Below, piece by piece: positions 16,766-25,701 of a stretch of DNA of 50,236 bases. The notes under the pieces were generated by a model, which saw only the letters and a list, made by a program, of their open reading frames with translations, had not been told where the DNA came from and searched no databases. Where the stretch lies: contig NZ_CP094531.1 in the NCBI RefSeq assembly GCF_022811665.1, positions 1-50,236 on the forward strand, written 5' to 3'. Each line of letters begins with the position of its first letter. The first letter of the stretch is position 1. A program made the position numbers and the translations under genes. The DNA is from Chryseobacterium oryzae. Its GTDB lineage: Bacteria; Bacteroidota; Bacteroidia; Flavobacteriales; Weeksellaceae.

Positions 16766-18871
16766 ATGGATATTAAATCTTTTTTTCAGATTACGCTCAA
16801 TGCCGATCAGGAAAACGTCATCCAAAATTTAGAAGATTTTTTGGAAAGCGATGACTCTGCATTTTTAGTAAAAGGTTATGCCGGAACCGGAAAAACTACT
16901 TTGATAAAAGGAGTTATCGATGCCTTAAATGCAAATAAAAAGAGATTTGTGGTCTGCGCACCAACAGGTAGAGCTGCCAAGATTTTGAGAAATAAAACAG
17001 GATATGGCAAAACGATCCATTCAACTATTTATGATTTTGATAATTTAAAGACTATCAATTCTGATAAAGAAGATTTTGCGGAACATTCCTTTCAATATTA
17101 TTTTCCGGTAGTCAAGTTAGAACAAAACACGATCATTATTGTAGATGAAGCCTCCATGATTTCTTCCAGAGAAAATAAAAACGAACTTTTTACATTTGGC
17201 TCTAATATTTTATTGAACGATTTGCTAACGTTTGCTCAGCTACATAATAATACTAATAACAAAATAATTTTCGTCGGTGATCCTGCGCAGTTAGCGCCAG
17301 TTGGAGATAATAATTCCTGGGCATTAGAAACTTCTTTTTTTGCGGAAAAGACACTCTCAGTAAGAGAAGTGTTTCTAAAGCAAATAATGAGGCAAAAAGA
17401 TAATTTGATTCTAGATAATGCACTGTCTATACGAAATTGCATAAATGATCCCACTCAGCGAGAATTGAAGTTTAAGTTTGATGAAGAATCATGTCACAAT
17501 TTCAACAGCAAAAATATTGTAGAAAAATATTGTACACTTTTTCCTAAACCGAATTTTGACAGTGGGGTGATTATTAATTACTCTAACGCGCAAAACTATT
17601 GGTATAACAAGGAAATTAGAGAAAAATATTTTCCAGATTCACCAAATATTGCCGTGGGAGATTTGGTACAAATCATAAATAACAATTATCATAAATACAA
17701 AACAGAAATTTACAATGGAGAATTTGCTTTGGTAGTGAATGTAGATGCAATTGTAAAACAGTCTGCTCCGATTTTTGTAGATGTAAATGGAGAGAAAAAG
17801 AAAAAAGTAATAGAACTTACCTATAGAAAAGTAAGTTTGAGATTGCCTGATTTTGATGAAGATATTGAAGCTTACATTAATGAAACACTGTTAGAATGTA
17901 CGAGTAGAGATTTAAAAACAGATGAAATGAAAGCGGTTTACATCAATACGGTAATGAGATTCAGAGAAGCTCACCCAAATTCAAAAATTAATTCAGAGGA
18001 GTTTAAAAATTTTCTAAAAAAAGATGATTTTTACAATGCTATTCGGATAAAATACGGTTACTCTATCACAGGTCATAAAGCGCAAGGTGGAGAGTGGAAG
18101 CAGGTCTTTGTAGATTATTCTGGAAGAGCAAGTTTATCAAAAGACCCTTTGCGATGGTCTTATACGGCAACAACAAGAGCTTCTGAAATTTTATACGCAA
18201 TTAATTTCCCTGATTTTGGACAATTTTATAACCTGAAATTTTCAAATGTGGGAAGTATGTCATCAGTGCCAAATAACGCTTTAAATTTTGAAAAAGTACC
18301 GACGTCACCATTTCATCAAGCGACAGCCCACAAATGCAAAAGTTGGTTGTATTGGAATGTTTTAGAAAAACTTGAAGATTCAGATTTTATTATCGATAGT
18401 ATTATTTCTGAAGAATACTGTGAGAAATATACTTTTAGATATTTTGAAAAATTAGTATCTGCGCAAATATTCCATAAGTTATCTGGATTTTACGAGAAAG
18501 ACTTCATCCTTACAGCCGGAAACGATGAAACGTTTCAAAAATTACAAGAAGTCCTGATAAAACCGAATCAAGTGCAATTTCCATCTGCATACCGGGCTTC
18601 AGAAGCTTTTCTAGAAGATATCTATTCTATCATTTCAGCTGCTTGTACAGATTTGGGAATACAGATTTACAATGTTGTAGAAAATATAGAAAATTATAAC
18701 GTGGCCTATTATTTTGAAACCTTTAACAAATTGTCTTGCATTCAGTTCTGTTTCAAAAAATCCAAAGAATTTACAACAGCAATGGTAAAAACTTCCGGTC
18801 ATCTACAAGATGAAAAATTGATAAAATTAATAGAAAAAATTACAGAATATGCTACAATCTCAACGAATTAA
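16766..18871 (+). CDS. RecD-like superfamily 1 DNA helicase
   Basis: This 701-residue helicase has Walker A GYAGTGKTT (about 38-46), APTGRAAK (motif Ia), IIIVDEASM (Walker B), GDPAQLAPVGD (motif III) and late motifs YSITGHKAQGGEWKQV and SYTATTRAS (motifs V and VI). This is the RecD/Pif1-like 5'-3' architecture. The last 200 residues are helical without a known domain. Its 3' end overlaps the TPR gene by 23 nt. Such helicase-TPR pairs recur in Bacteroidota accessory regions; I recognise the pairing but not a named system. Confidence 0.88.
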   Translation: MDIKSFFQITLNADQENVIQNLEDFLESDDSAFLVKGYAGTGKTTLIKGVIDALNANKKRFVVCAPTGRAAKILRNKTGYGKTIHSTIYDFDNLKTINSDKEDFAEHSFQYYFPVVKLEQNTIIIVDEASMISSRENKNELFTFGSNILLNDLLTFAQLHNNTNNKIIFVGDPAQLAPVGDNNSWALETSFFAEKTLSVREVFLKQIMRQKDNLILDNALSIRNCINDPTQRELKFKFDEESCHNFNSKNIVEKYCTLFPKPNFDSGVIINYSNAQNYWYNKEIREKYFPDSPNIAVGDLVQIINNNYHKYKTEIYNGEFALVVNVDAIVKQSAPIFVDVNGEKKKKVIELTYRKVSLRLPDFDEDIEAYINETLLECTSRDLKTDEMKAVYINTVMRFREAHPNSKINSEEFKNFLKKDDFYNAIRIKYGYSITGHKAQGGEWKQVFVDYSGRASLSKDPLRWSYTATTRASEILYAINFPDFGQFYNLKFSNVGSMSSVPNNALNFEKVPTSPFHQATAHKCKSWLYWNVLEKLEDSDFIIDSIISEEYCEKYTFRYFEKLVSAQIFHKLSGFYEKDFILTAGNDETFQKLQEVLIKPNQVQFPSAYRASEAFLEDIYSIISAACTDLGIQIYNVVENIENYNVAYYFETFNKLSCIQFCFKKSKEFTTAMVKTSGHLQDEKLIKLIEKITEYATISTN

Positions 18872-20354
18872 AGAACTTAGACAGTCTGGTAAACTTCAAG
18901 AAGCTTTAGAATTGGCTACGGTAGATTTAGAGCAAAATCAAGATAATATTTACGCTAAAAGAAACATCAGTTGGGTATATTGGATGTTTTTAAAAGACCA
19001 TGCTGAAAAATCAGATATTCAAAATTTTATTTTATACCTTATTAAAGTTAGAGAGTTAAATCTTCCCGAAAATGAAACAATGCTTTTTGATACAATTTCT
19101 TGGAAAATAGGAGCTTTTCTTTTTCAATTATTAAAACTTCAGAATATTCCATTCTCTGAGGTTTTTAATATTATTGACATTGCAAAAAACTTTCATTATT
19201 CTAAGCCGTCAGATAGTTATAGCTTTCTTTTGAAAGCGGCACATAAAGCTCTCAAAACCAATAGAGATAAGTATATATCTTTTGTAAATTGGTGGAATCT
19301 TGAAAATTTAAGACCCGAAGATTTTGAAAAAGAAGTTTTGCCCAATGGTAGAATGGTTATGTCTATTGCAGAGCAGGTTTATACTGCATATTACAAAGCA
19401 CTGATACCCAATAAAGAAAATCAAATAGAAAAAAGTGTTGTACTGGCAAATGTTCAAAAGATTGATGAGATTGTAGAAGAGCATTCTGATTATATCTACC
19501 TAATATATTTCAAAGCTCAAATGCTTTTAGCAATGGGAGAAAAAGAAGAGTTGAAGAAAAGCTATCTGCCATTTGCTCAAAAAAAAGCTACAGAATTTTG
19601 GGTTTGGGATTTAATGAGTCAAATTGTAGATTCCGAAGAAGAAAAACTATCTTGCCTTTGCCAAGCTTGTAAATCGGGAAGAGGAGTCGAACAAATGAAA
19701 ACTGGATTATATCTTAGAATGGCAAATTATTTTTTAAGCAAAAATATGCTTGCAGAAGCCAAATGCGAATTGCTGAAAATAGAAAAAATAAAAGAAGAAA
19801 ATCAACAAAAATTGCCCGCAGAAGTAACTAATCTATTAATTTCTGAGAGACTAAATTCAATTGTAGAAACTACTTCAAATATCTCTTTCTACAATAGCAA
19901 GACCTCTGAAATAGATGCCATTTTATTTTCGAATATTTTATCACAAAACATATTTGTATCTCATATTAATTACGATAAAAATATTATCAATTTCATCACA
20001 ACAGATGATAAAACAAGCCACTTCAAGCACGAAAGAATAAATCCGAAGTTAAAAATATTTGTCGGTGATGTATTAAATGTTCGGTTTTCACAATTTTCTG
20101 TAGAAAATATTTCAAAATTACATACGCTCAAAAAAGGAACTGATGATTCAATGAAAAATAAAAATTTAAAATCAATTACTGGAATTATGAAAATTAATCC
20201 TAAAGGTTTTGGCTTTCTAGAAGATGTTTATTTTCCTAAAACTTTAATTGAAAAAAATAATTTTAAAGACGGAGAAACAATAGATTTTGTTGCTATCAGA
20301 AAGTACAACAAAGAAAAACAGACATTAAGTTGGAATTTTTTAAAACTACAATAA
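18849..20354 (+). CDS. TPR-like protein with C-terminal cold-shock/OB domains
   Basis: This 501-residue protein begins with helical repeats (about 1-330, TPR-like: RIKELRQSGKLQEALELATV). It ends with two OB-type segments. The second (about 440-500) carries TGIMKINPKGFGFLED, the classic cold-shock pattern with an aromatic nucleic-acid face. It overlaps the helicase gene by 23 nt, indicating translational coupling. The TPR part probably binds the helicase and the OB part RNA or single-stranded DNA. TPR-OB proteins occur in conflict systems described by comparative genomics (for example TOTE systems), but no primase of that type is seen here, so I do not name one. Confidence 0.75.
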   Translation: MLQSQRIKELRQSGKLQEALELATVDLEQNQDNIYAKRNISWVYWMFLKDHAEKSDIQNFILYLIKVRELNLPENETMLFDTISWKIGAFLFQLLKLQNIPFSEVFNIIDIAKNFHYSKPSDSYSFLLKAAHKALKTNRDKYISFVNWWNLENLRPEDFEKEVLPNGRMVMSIAEQVYTAYYKALIPNKENQIEKSVVLANVQKIDEIVEEHSDYIYLIYFKAQMLLAMGEKEELKKSYLPFAQKKATEFWVWDLMSQIVDSEEEKLSCLCQACKSGRGVEQMKTGLYLRMANYFLSKNMLAEAKCELLKIEKIKEENQQKLPAEVTNLLISERLNSIVETTSNISFYNSKTSEIDAILFSNILSQNIFVSHINYDKNIINFITTDDKTSHFKHERINPKLKIFVGDVLNVRFSQFSVENISKLHTLKKGTDDSMKNKNLKSITGIMKINPKGFGFLEDVYFPKTLIEKNNFKDGETIDFVAIRKYNKEKQTLSWNFLKLQ

Positions 20355-20407
20355 CAAAAGAAAAAAAATACCACCGTATAGTAGAATAAAGTTAATTTAC
20401 CAAAATT

Positions 20408-21538
20408 ATGACAGGAAAACACTCAGTCACCCTTACCCGCAAAGAACTTTATGATAAGGTTTGGAAAACACCGATGACTAAACTTGCAAAAGAGTTTAAC
20501 CTGTCTGATAATGGATTACGCAAAATTTGTAAAAATTTTGAGATTCCTATTCCTCCAGTGGGACATTGGCAAAAAGTACAATATGGGAAAAAACTAAATG
20601 TTACTCCACTGCCTAAACCCAATGAGGAGAAAGAAATAAAGATTAATATTGACGAAGCCAAAAGTAATAACTCAAACGAAAATCCTTCCCGGAATCTTGC
20701 GCTAGAAAAAATAAGAAATAACACATCTTTAATCTTTAAAGTAGGTGTTAGATTAAGTAAACCAGATGAAATTGTAATTAAAGCTCAGTCTAATTTGGAG
20801 ACTAAAAAAGTTTCAAATTCTTATGAACAAGTCAAAGGTACGATTAGCACAGATCGGGGTTTACCAAGTATCATTGTAACTCCCAAAAATGTTTTCCGAG
20901 CACTTAGAATTCTCGATAATCTTATAAAGAATTTTAAAATTTTAGGCTATCAAGTTTTATTAAATGATGACGGACTAAAAATCATAGTGAGTGAAGCAGA
21001 TTATATGTCATTCTATATCAGGGAGAAAAGCAACGCAGTATCAACTCCTAATAAATATGGTTGGAATGACAGAGAGCTTATAGCAAATGGCAAATTAGCT
21101 CTTAAATTTGGTAAATACGATACTCTTGAATTTGTTGATACTGAAAAATCCCCTATTGAAGAACAGATTGAAAAAATTTTAATAAAAATTGAAACTAAGT
21201 TTCAAGAAATGTTAGAAGATCGAAGGCGATGGAAAATTCAGGAAGAAGAGCAGGAAAGAAAAAGAAAAATTGAAGAGAAAAAGCAAAAACTGAAAGATGA
21301 AGAATACAGTAAATTTATTTCTTTGTATAATGATGCTCATAGATGGAAAAAATTTTTAATTCTTCGTGAGTATGTTGATTATGTAATATCGAATGACTCT
21401 AAGAATATTGAATATATAGAATGGGCTGAGAAAAAACTTGACTGGTATAATCCAGCCATTAATGCAGAAGATAATTTGATGGATGAAGTTGACAGGGATA
21501 CTTTAGAGAAAAAACAAAAGGCGAAATGGATCTGGTAA
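20408..21538 (+). CDS. HTH and coiled-coil accessory protein
   Basis: This 376-residue protein starts with LTRKELYDKVWKTPMTKLAK and LSDNGLRKICKNFEIPIP, an HTH-like module seen in accessory-region proteins of many phyla. A linker follows, then a mixed domain, and a strongly charged coiled coil (about 255-310: RRRWKIQEEEQERKRKIEEK). No enzymatic motif is visible. The function of the family is unknown to me. It lies 53 nt after the TPR gene and may belong to the same operon. Confidence 0.7.
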   Translation: MTGKHSVTLTRKELYDKVWKTPMTKLAKEFNLSDNGLRKICKNFEIPIPPVGHWQKVQYGKKLNVTPLPKPNEEKEIKINIDEAKSNNSNENPSRNLALEKIRNNTSLIFKVGVRLSKPDEIVIKAQSNLETKKVSNSYEQVKGTISTDRGLPSIIVTPKNVFRALRILDNLIKNFKILGYQVLLNDDGLKIIVSEADYMSFYIREKSNAVSTPNKYGWNDRELIANGKLALKFGKYDTLEFVDTEKSPIEEQIEKILIKIETKFQEMLEDRRRWKIQEEEQERKRKIEEKKQKLKDEEYSKFISLYNDAHRWKKFLILREYVDYVISNDSKNIEYIEWAEKKLDWYNPAINAEDNLMDEVDRDTLEKKQKAKWIW

Positions 21539-21594
21539 AAATATGATTAGAACCTGCCCATATTTTTAACGATAATTTATGACCTCTATTTAAG

Positions 21595-21629
21595 TGGTCG
21601 TCTTTTGACCAACCATTATTTTACGTTTG
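21595..21629 (+). promoter_or_regulatory. Operator and promoter of the SLOG gene
   Basis: Inverted repeat TGGTC (21595-21599), 7-nt spacer, GACCA (21607-21611), then -7 box TACGTTTG at 21622-21629, exactly 15 nt from the start of the right arm. The same arms and distances occur at the WYL-nuclease operon (24160-24194). Confidence 0.72.
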
Positions 21630-21644
21630 TAGAAAATTTAAAAT

Positions 21645-21995
21645 ATGAACATTGCAATAGTAGGCGGTCGAGATTTTAACGACTATGACCTTTTGAAAAA
21701 AACACTTAATAAATTCATTGAAAATAAATCATTTCTAAATGCTATTGTTTCGGGTGGGGCACTGGGCGCGGATAAACTAGCGGAAAAGTATGCTGCAGAA
21801 CTCCAAGTTGATATGATTGTTTATAAACCCAATCATAAAAAGCATGGTAGACTTGCGGCCTTATATAGAAATACAGAAATTATTGAAGCTTCCGATATTG
21901 TTTTTGCGTTTTGGGATGGCAAATCTCGAGGAACTTTAGACTCTGTTACGAAAGCTAAGAAACTAGAAAAAACACTATTTATCATCAACTATTAA
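21645..21995 (+). CDS. DUF2493/SLOG-family nucleotide-binding protein
   Basis: This 116-residue Rossmann-like protein has GGRDFNDY near the start, VSGGALGADKLAEKYA in the middle and AFWDGKSRGT towards the end. This matches the YspA/cpYpsA-like branch of the SLOG superfamily. SLOG domains bind or process nucleotides and often act as sensors or effectors in conflict systems. A perfect operator of the WYL2 type lies 15 nt before its -7 box, so it probably belongs to the regulon of the WYL protein at 23230-24144. It is convergent with the nuclease gene, with a shared terminator between. Confidence 0.85.
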   Translation: MNIAIVGGRDFNDYDLLKKTLNKFIENKSFLNAIVSGGALGADKLAEKYAAELQVDMIVYKPNHKKHGRLAALYRNTEIIEASDIVFAFWDGKSRGTLDSVTKAKKLEKTLFIINY

Positions 21996-21998
21996 AAT

Positions 21999-22034
21999 AA
22001 AATCGGCTCTATTATTTCTAATTGAGCCGATTTT
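21999..22034. terminator. Bidirectional intrinsic terminator
   Basis: AAAATCGGCTC (21999-22009) pairs perfectly with GAGCCGATTTT (22024-22034), with T-runs on both sides. It serves the convergent SLOG and nuclease genes. Confidence 0.9.
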
Positions 22035-22061
22035 TTCAGTATTTATAATCTAACCTGAATA

Positions 22062-23219
22062 CTAATTTTCCAACCAATGAAGACATTTAATGATTTTTAG
22101 GACATATTCTAAAACTTGTCGATCATTTTGAAAGTTGGTTTGTCCAAAATTTTTGCAATCATGTTTAAATAATACCCACTCATTTGTTCTCCAGTCTACA
22201 TCTTTGAAACCAAATTGTGTGTTTAAAGCATTGGAATATTTACTATCAAGGTCTTTGTTCGTTAAACCTATTAAAAACAAAGGGTCTTTTAAATTCTTAA
22301 TTCGAAATTGAATGCAAAGTTCATTTTTAAAATTGATTTCAAGAACATCCAAATCCTTCTTTTCATGGACTTTCGAAGAAATATCACCCCACAAATTTTT
22401 AATCATTTCTTCATTAAATTTTTCAGACGTAAAATTTAAAAGTTCTAACTGTTTAAGCCTTAACGCTGCTAAAAAATTATTGTAAATTTCTTGTGAAGCT
22501 TCAAAATTTTCAGATATAATTTCAATAATTTTTTCTTTCATTTTTTTATTTGCTGTTTGATGAGTTAATTTTTTAATCAAGTTTGAATATTGCTGCAAAG
22601 TTTCCCTGATAATTGGCTTGTTGAAAGACAATTTTGTACACTCTTCAATCCAATTTTTAATATCATTTTCATACGAAATTGAAGTATATTGTACACCATC
22701 TGAACTAACCTGCCTACTACTTTCAGCGTATAAAGTAAGATATAATAACTTTGCATCCGGATATTTGTTTTTATACCTTAAAAGTTGATTTACCTGTTCT
22801 CCTGCGTAGATTTTATTTTCAATTACAAAACCATTCTGTTGGAAATCTTTTAAAACAATATCCAATCTACCACCAAGAGTCTGATCCTTGTTTCTAAAAC
22901 CAATATGCTCTTCCTTTGCACAAATCACTTCATCCAATTTTAATGTAAATTCTTCCTCAAGCACAATCCCGTAAAATGCTTTTAGAAAATCACCTCCCAT
23001 TCCATGACTTCCCTTTGGATTTAAGAGTTCAGCTATCAATGCAGAATGTGTAAAAACTTCATCGGACTCCATGCTCATAATGGAAAAAATATTAAAATTC
23101 TCTCCCGATAAAATCGCCTTTTCTTCATTAAAATCAATAAGTTGCTTTATTTGTCGTAAAAAAGTAAAATCATTCTGACCTGAAATTTTCTTCTGATTAT
23201 TAATAATTTCTTTTCCCAT
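22062..23219 (-). CDS. PD-(D/E)xK nuclease family protein
   Basis: This 385-residue protein has the PDDEXK_4-type pattern: an early FTHSALIAELLNP (conserved E/H region, 56-68), GRLDIVLKD with D120, and FVIENKIYA with E134 and K136, followed by Q142. The C-terminal half is helical with a final mixed region and no known domain. It starts 10 nt after the WYL gene and is the second gene of that operon. It most likely cuts DNA. A two-gene WYL-nuclease unit would act as a regulated defence nuclease; this is inferred from architecture. Confidence 0.85.
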   Translation of the reverse strand: MGKEIINNQKKISGQNDFTFLRQIKQLIDFNEEKAILSGENFNIFSIMSMESDEVFTHSALIAELLNPKGSHGMGGDFLKAFYGIVLEEEFTLKLDEVICAKEEHIGFRNKDQTLGGRLDIVLKDFQQNGFVIENKIYAGEQVNQLLRYKNKYPDAKLLYLTLYAESSRQVSSDGVQYTSISYENDIKNWIEECTKLSFNKPIIRETLQQYSNLIKKLTHQTANKKMKEKIIEIISENFEASQEIYNNFLAALRLKQLELLNFTSEKFNEEMIKNLWGDISSKVHEKKDLDVLEINFKNELCIQFRIKNLKDPLFLIGLTNKDLDSKYSNALNTQFGFKDVDWRTNEWVLFKHDCKNFGQTNFQNDRQVLEYVLKIIKCLHWLEN

Positions 23220-23229
23220 TCTTAGTTTT

Positions 23230-24144
23230 TTATAGTAAATTTTCTATTCCTTTCTTTAAAAAATTCAAGTATTCATCTCTTACTTTTGGAGGATCAATTT
23301 TTATAAGTCTTTCCGCGTGCGTTGCCAATTCTTGGTAAAAATCATAGGTAGGAACCAATTGTAACTGAATCTTAAAATCGCTTCCATTGTCAACCAATAC
23401 TTCTTGCGAGTGATGAATTGGAAGTGACTTCACAAACTTCCTTTGAGCTGTTTCAAAAGAAAGTTCAATAATCGTTGGCTCAATATTTAATGTAGAAACA
23501 ATACCAAAAGAATTCACAAACATCTTTTCAATATCAAATTCTTGCTTGCGAAATTGAGAATTGTGTATTTCTAAATTGGTGATTCTATCTAGTCCAAAAA
23601 TTCTTAATTCAAAATTAGATTTTTGTGTATCAACAGCCAGTAAATACCACCGATTTCTAAATTCTTTCAAAGCATATGGCTCAACCACTTTCCTGTTTCC
23701 CGTTTTTTCCCAATGTCGAACATATTCAAAAGAAATCTTTTTTAAATTATGAATGGCATGGACAAATCCATCGAAATTATAGAGTCCGGAAGCTTGTCTT
23801 TTTTCAAAGATAATTACATCTTGACGATTGCCAATTTGCTTGTAAGCGTTGATAAGAATAATGCTATATAACAATGTAGAATTAGTTTCATCCGAATCAG
23901 TATCAACAATATGATATTTTTTATTTGAGTTTTTAAACTGAATAATAACATTGTAAAATTCTTCGATTACTTTTCTGTCACGCTGAAAAGTCTTTTCACT
24001 AAATGGAAGTTGCCCTTCACCTTCTCTGTAGGCTCGTTCCTCCAAATGTTTAGCTATTTCAAAATAATCTGCTCCATCTTTTTTTGATTTTAAAAAATTA
24101 ACAATATATGTCAATCTTAAAAGTGTCTCCTGTCTCTTGGCCAT
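23230..24144 (-). CDS. WYL-domain transcriptional regulator (second copy)
   Basis: This 304-residue protein has an N-terminal winged HTH (1-85, RDRKVIEEFYNVIIQ), a WYL domain (about 130-205, EFRNRWYLLAVD and FGLDRITNLE) and a WCX-like C-terminus (LPIHHSQEVL). It is first in an operon with the PD-(D/E)xK nuclease. The promoter carries TGGTC-N7-GACTA at the -33 place, and the same arms lie ahead of the SLOG gene. I infer autoregulation plus control of the neighbours. Confidence 0.88.
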   Translation of the reverse strand: MAKRQETLLRLTYIVNFLKSKKDGADYFEIAKHLEERAYREGEGQLPFSEKTFQRDRKVIEEFYNVIIQFKNSNKKYHIVDTDSDETNSTLLYSIILINAYKQIGNRQDVIIFEKRQASGLYNFDGFVHAIHNLKKISFEYVRHWEKTGNRKVVEPYALKEFRNRWYLLAVDTQKSNFELRIFGLDRITNLEIHNSQFRKQEFDIEKMFVNSFGIVSTLNIEPTIIELSFETAQRKFVKSLPIHHSQEVLVDNGSDFKIQLQLVPTYDFYQELATHAERLIKIDPPKVRDEYLNFLKKGIENLL

Positions 24145-24159
24145 AGTTTAATTTTAAAT

Positions 24160-24194
24160 CAAAGATAATTTTTAAGTTAGTCAAAAAATGACCA
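24160..24194 (-). promoter_or_regulatory. Operator and promoter of the WYL-nuclease operon
   Basis: Read on the minus strand: TGGTC (24194-24190), 7-nt spacer, GACTA (24182-24178), then TATCTTTG (24167-24160), the right arm starting 15 nt before the -7 box. One mismatch relative to a perfect repeat. It overlaps the 3' end of the broken receiver gene. Confidence 0.72.
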
Positions 24195-24500
24195 CCTAAA
24201 ATTATTTTTCTGGGTCTTGAAATTTTTGAAAATTTTTAAGAAGTGATTCTATATTCAATTTGCCAACTGGATTTTGGCTATGAACAAAAAATCCTGGAAG
24301 ATTGAGTTGCTTTTCCAAACAATACTCAACCAAAAATTTAGCACAGTCATAACCTGTTTTTCCTAATCCCAGATCATGGTCAAAAGAAATAAATTTGGGA
24401 ATTCCTTATTTTTAATAAAGTCAACAAATTCATCATAAGAGGTAGCTAAAATATAATTTTCAGGACATGTTCTTACATCGTCCAAATATAAATTCACCAT
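24177..24500 (-). pseudogene. Cyclic-phosphate-type receiver protein, frameshifted
   Basis: From the ATG at 24500 the frame reads MVNLYLDDVRTCPENYIL, then after about 40 codons hits an early stop. In the next frame the protein continues as PKFISFDHDLGLGKTGYDCA and runs to a TAA at 24177. Together these give the LDD(I/V)R ... FDHDLG ... GYD pattern of the receiver branch annotated as cyclic-phosphate processing. One base seems missing near 24400 in an A-rich run (AATAAGG where AATAAAGG would restore the frame). It is either a real inactivation or a sequencing error. It lies 3 nt after the upstream small gene. Confidence 0.75.
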
Positions 24501-24502
24501 CT

Positions 24503-24814
24503 TTAAAATTGAATTTTTATATAACATTTTTTTGCACCATTTTCTTCTCCTTCAAACCACAACAGTTTAACCAAAATTTCAGGTTCTGAAGGGCACTGTT
24601 TGAATTTATGATACAAAACTAAGCTGTAAACTATTTTAAAATTATTTAAACTTTTTTCCCATTCAAAAAAAGGCATGAAAGTACGAAGTTTTTCAAAAAA
24701 TTGCCTTTCATTAATCTTCAATGTAGTTGCTGCATTATTTTCTGTATCGACAACAAATAAAGACTTGATGAAAGCAGATTGGATTTTGAATTTATTACTA
24801 CTGAGAACATTCAT
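24503..24814 (-). CDS. Small unknown partner of the receiver gene
   Basis: This 103-residue protein has FFEKLRTFMPFFEWEKSL and a C-terminal KKCYIKIQF. No known family was recognised. It ends 3 nt before the receiver gene start, so the two form an operon. Its upstream region holds a diverged copy of the WYL2-type operator (24832-24866). It may bind or modulate the receiver protein; inference from position. Confidence 0.6.
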   Translation of the reverse strand: MNVLSSNKFKIQSAFIKSLFVVDTENNAATTLKINERQFFEKLRTFMPFFEWEKSLNNFKIVYSLVLYHKFKQCPSEPEILVKLLWFEGEENGAKKCYIKIQF

Positions 24815-24831
24815 TGTTTATTTCTTGATAA

Positions 24832-24866
24832 CAAAATTCTTAGTTTAGTCAGACAGAATATGACCA
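24832..24866 (-). promoter_or_regulatory. Diverged WYL2-type operator and weak promoter
   Basis: On the minus strand TGGTCAT (starting at 24866) and TGACTAA (ending near 24845) match the flanks of the WYL2 operator, but about 4 extra bases separate them. A weak -7 box GAATTTTG lies at 24839-24832. It could be a third, decayed or variant site of the same regulon. Confidence 0.4.
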
Positions 24867-25068
24867 TCATTTAAGTTTCCTAAAATAAAATTAACACCTT
24901 TAAGGGAATTGCGTATATTTGGTTGTTTTTTGAAATCGCATAGAAATTCAATTAATAAAAGAACTTGCACTAATTTAGTATAACAGGGCGTAAAATTAAC
25001 TAAAAACCAACTCTTCCGTTTCGTCCTTAACTTCAAAGCGAAGTGAAATCTGGAAATTCTTTAAAAAT

Positions 25069-25332
25069 ATGAGTCCGAAAAAAACTTTTATCAAAGATTT
25101 AGCAAATCATCTGGCTAATACAGGAACGGTTATGTCAGGCCCTGAATTAGCTAATCATCTAAATAGAAATAATATTAAAACTGATTCTGGGAATACTTAT
25201 GCTGGAACTCAAGGAACTTACTCCCTTGTTAAAGCAACTTACAATGAACTGATGAAAAACGGAGATTCAATTAATGCTGACAAAGTCGCATTAGCATTTG
25301 TAAAAGAAGATGGTACATACGCTTACTTATAA
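25069..25332 (+). CDS. Small HTH-like protein of unknown function
   Basis: This 87-residue protein has FIKDLANHLANTGTVMSGPE and LANHLNRNNIKTDSGNTYAG, which look like a short helical DNA-binding or recombinase-tail module. It precedes another small gene by 18 nt. A TATATTTG box at 24914-24921 lies 148 nt upstream. No family name can be given. Confidence 0.65.
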   Translation: MSPKKTFIKDLANHLANTGTVMSGPELANHLNRNNIKTDSGNTYAGTQGTYSLVKATYNELMKNGDSINADKVALAFVKEDGTYAYL

Positions 25333-25350
25333 AATATTTAATTTAAAAAA

Positions 25351-25662
25351 ATGACAGAAAGATTTAAAGATGCCGTAAAAAAATGTGTGGAAGATGGAAT
25401 ATTAACATCAGAAGAATGGGAACTATTAAGAAAAGTGGCTAAGGAAGAAAATTTAAATGAAACTGATGCTGATGTATATATTACTGGTGAACTAAAAAAG
25501 AAGAAAAATTTTAGGGATGAAAGGGATAAAAAAACAAATGAAACTAAACGTAATTGGGGAGATAATTTGGTTAAAACAGGAGAAGTTATTGTCGCTGTTG
25601 GCGGTTTCGTCCTGACTGTTTTGACAGCAATGGGGAAAATTGGTGGTAAGATGAAAAAATAG
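25351..25662 (+). CDS. Small protein with C-terminal membrane segment
   Basis: This 103-residue protein has an N-terminal helical part (KKCVEDGILTSEEWELLRKV, TerB/EF-like in feel), a basic middle (KKKKNFRDERDKKTNETK) and one hydrophobic segment near 80-95 (GEVIVAVGGFVLTVLTAMG) with a basic tail. It is co-transcribed with the HTH-like gene before it. Such pairs can be small toxins or regulators; nothing decisive is visible. Confidence 0.65.
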   Translation: MTERFKDAVKKCVEDGILTSEEWELLRKVAKEENLNETDADVYITGELKKKKNFRDERDKKTNETKRNWGDNLVKTGEVIVAVGGFVLTVLTAMGKIGGKMKK

Positions 25663-25701
25663 AGACTGCAGGTAAATGTAATAAATAACTGAGACCGCTT
25701 T

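Noticed and set aside
24845..25036. 63-codon open frame on the minus strand
   Set aside because: It overlaps the operator-like region, has no protein-like pattern and no partner gene.
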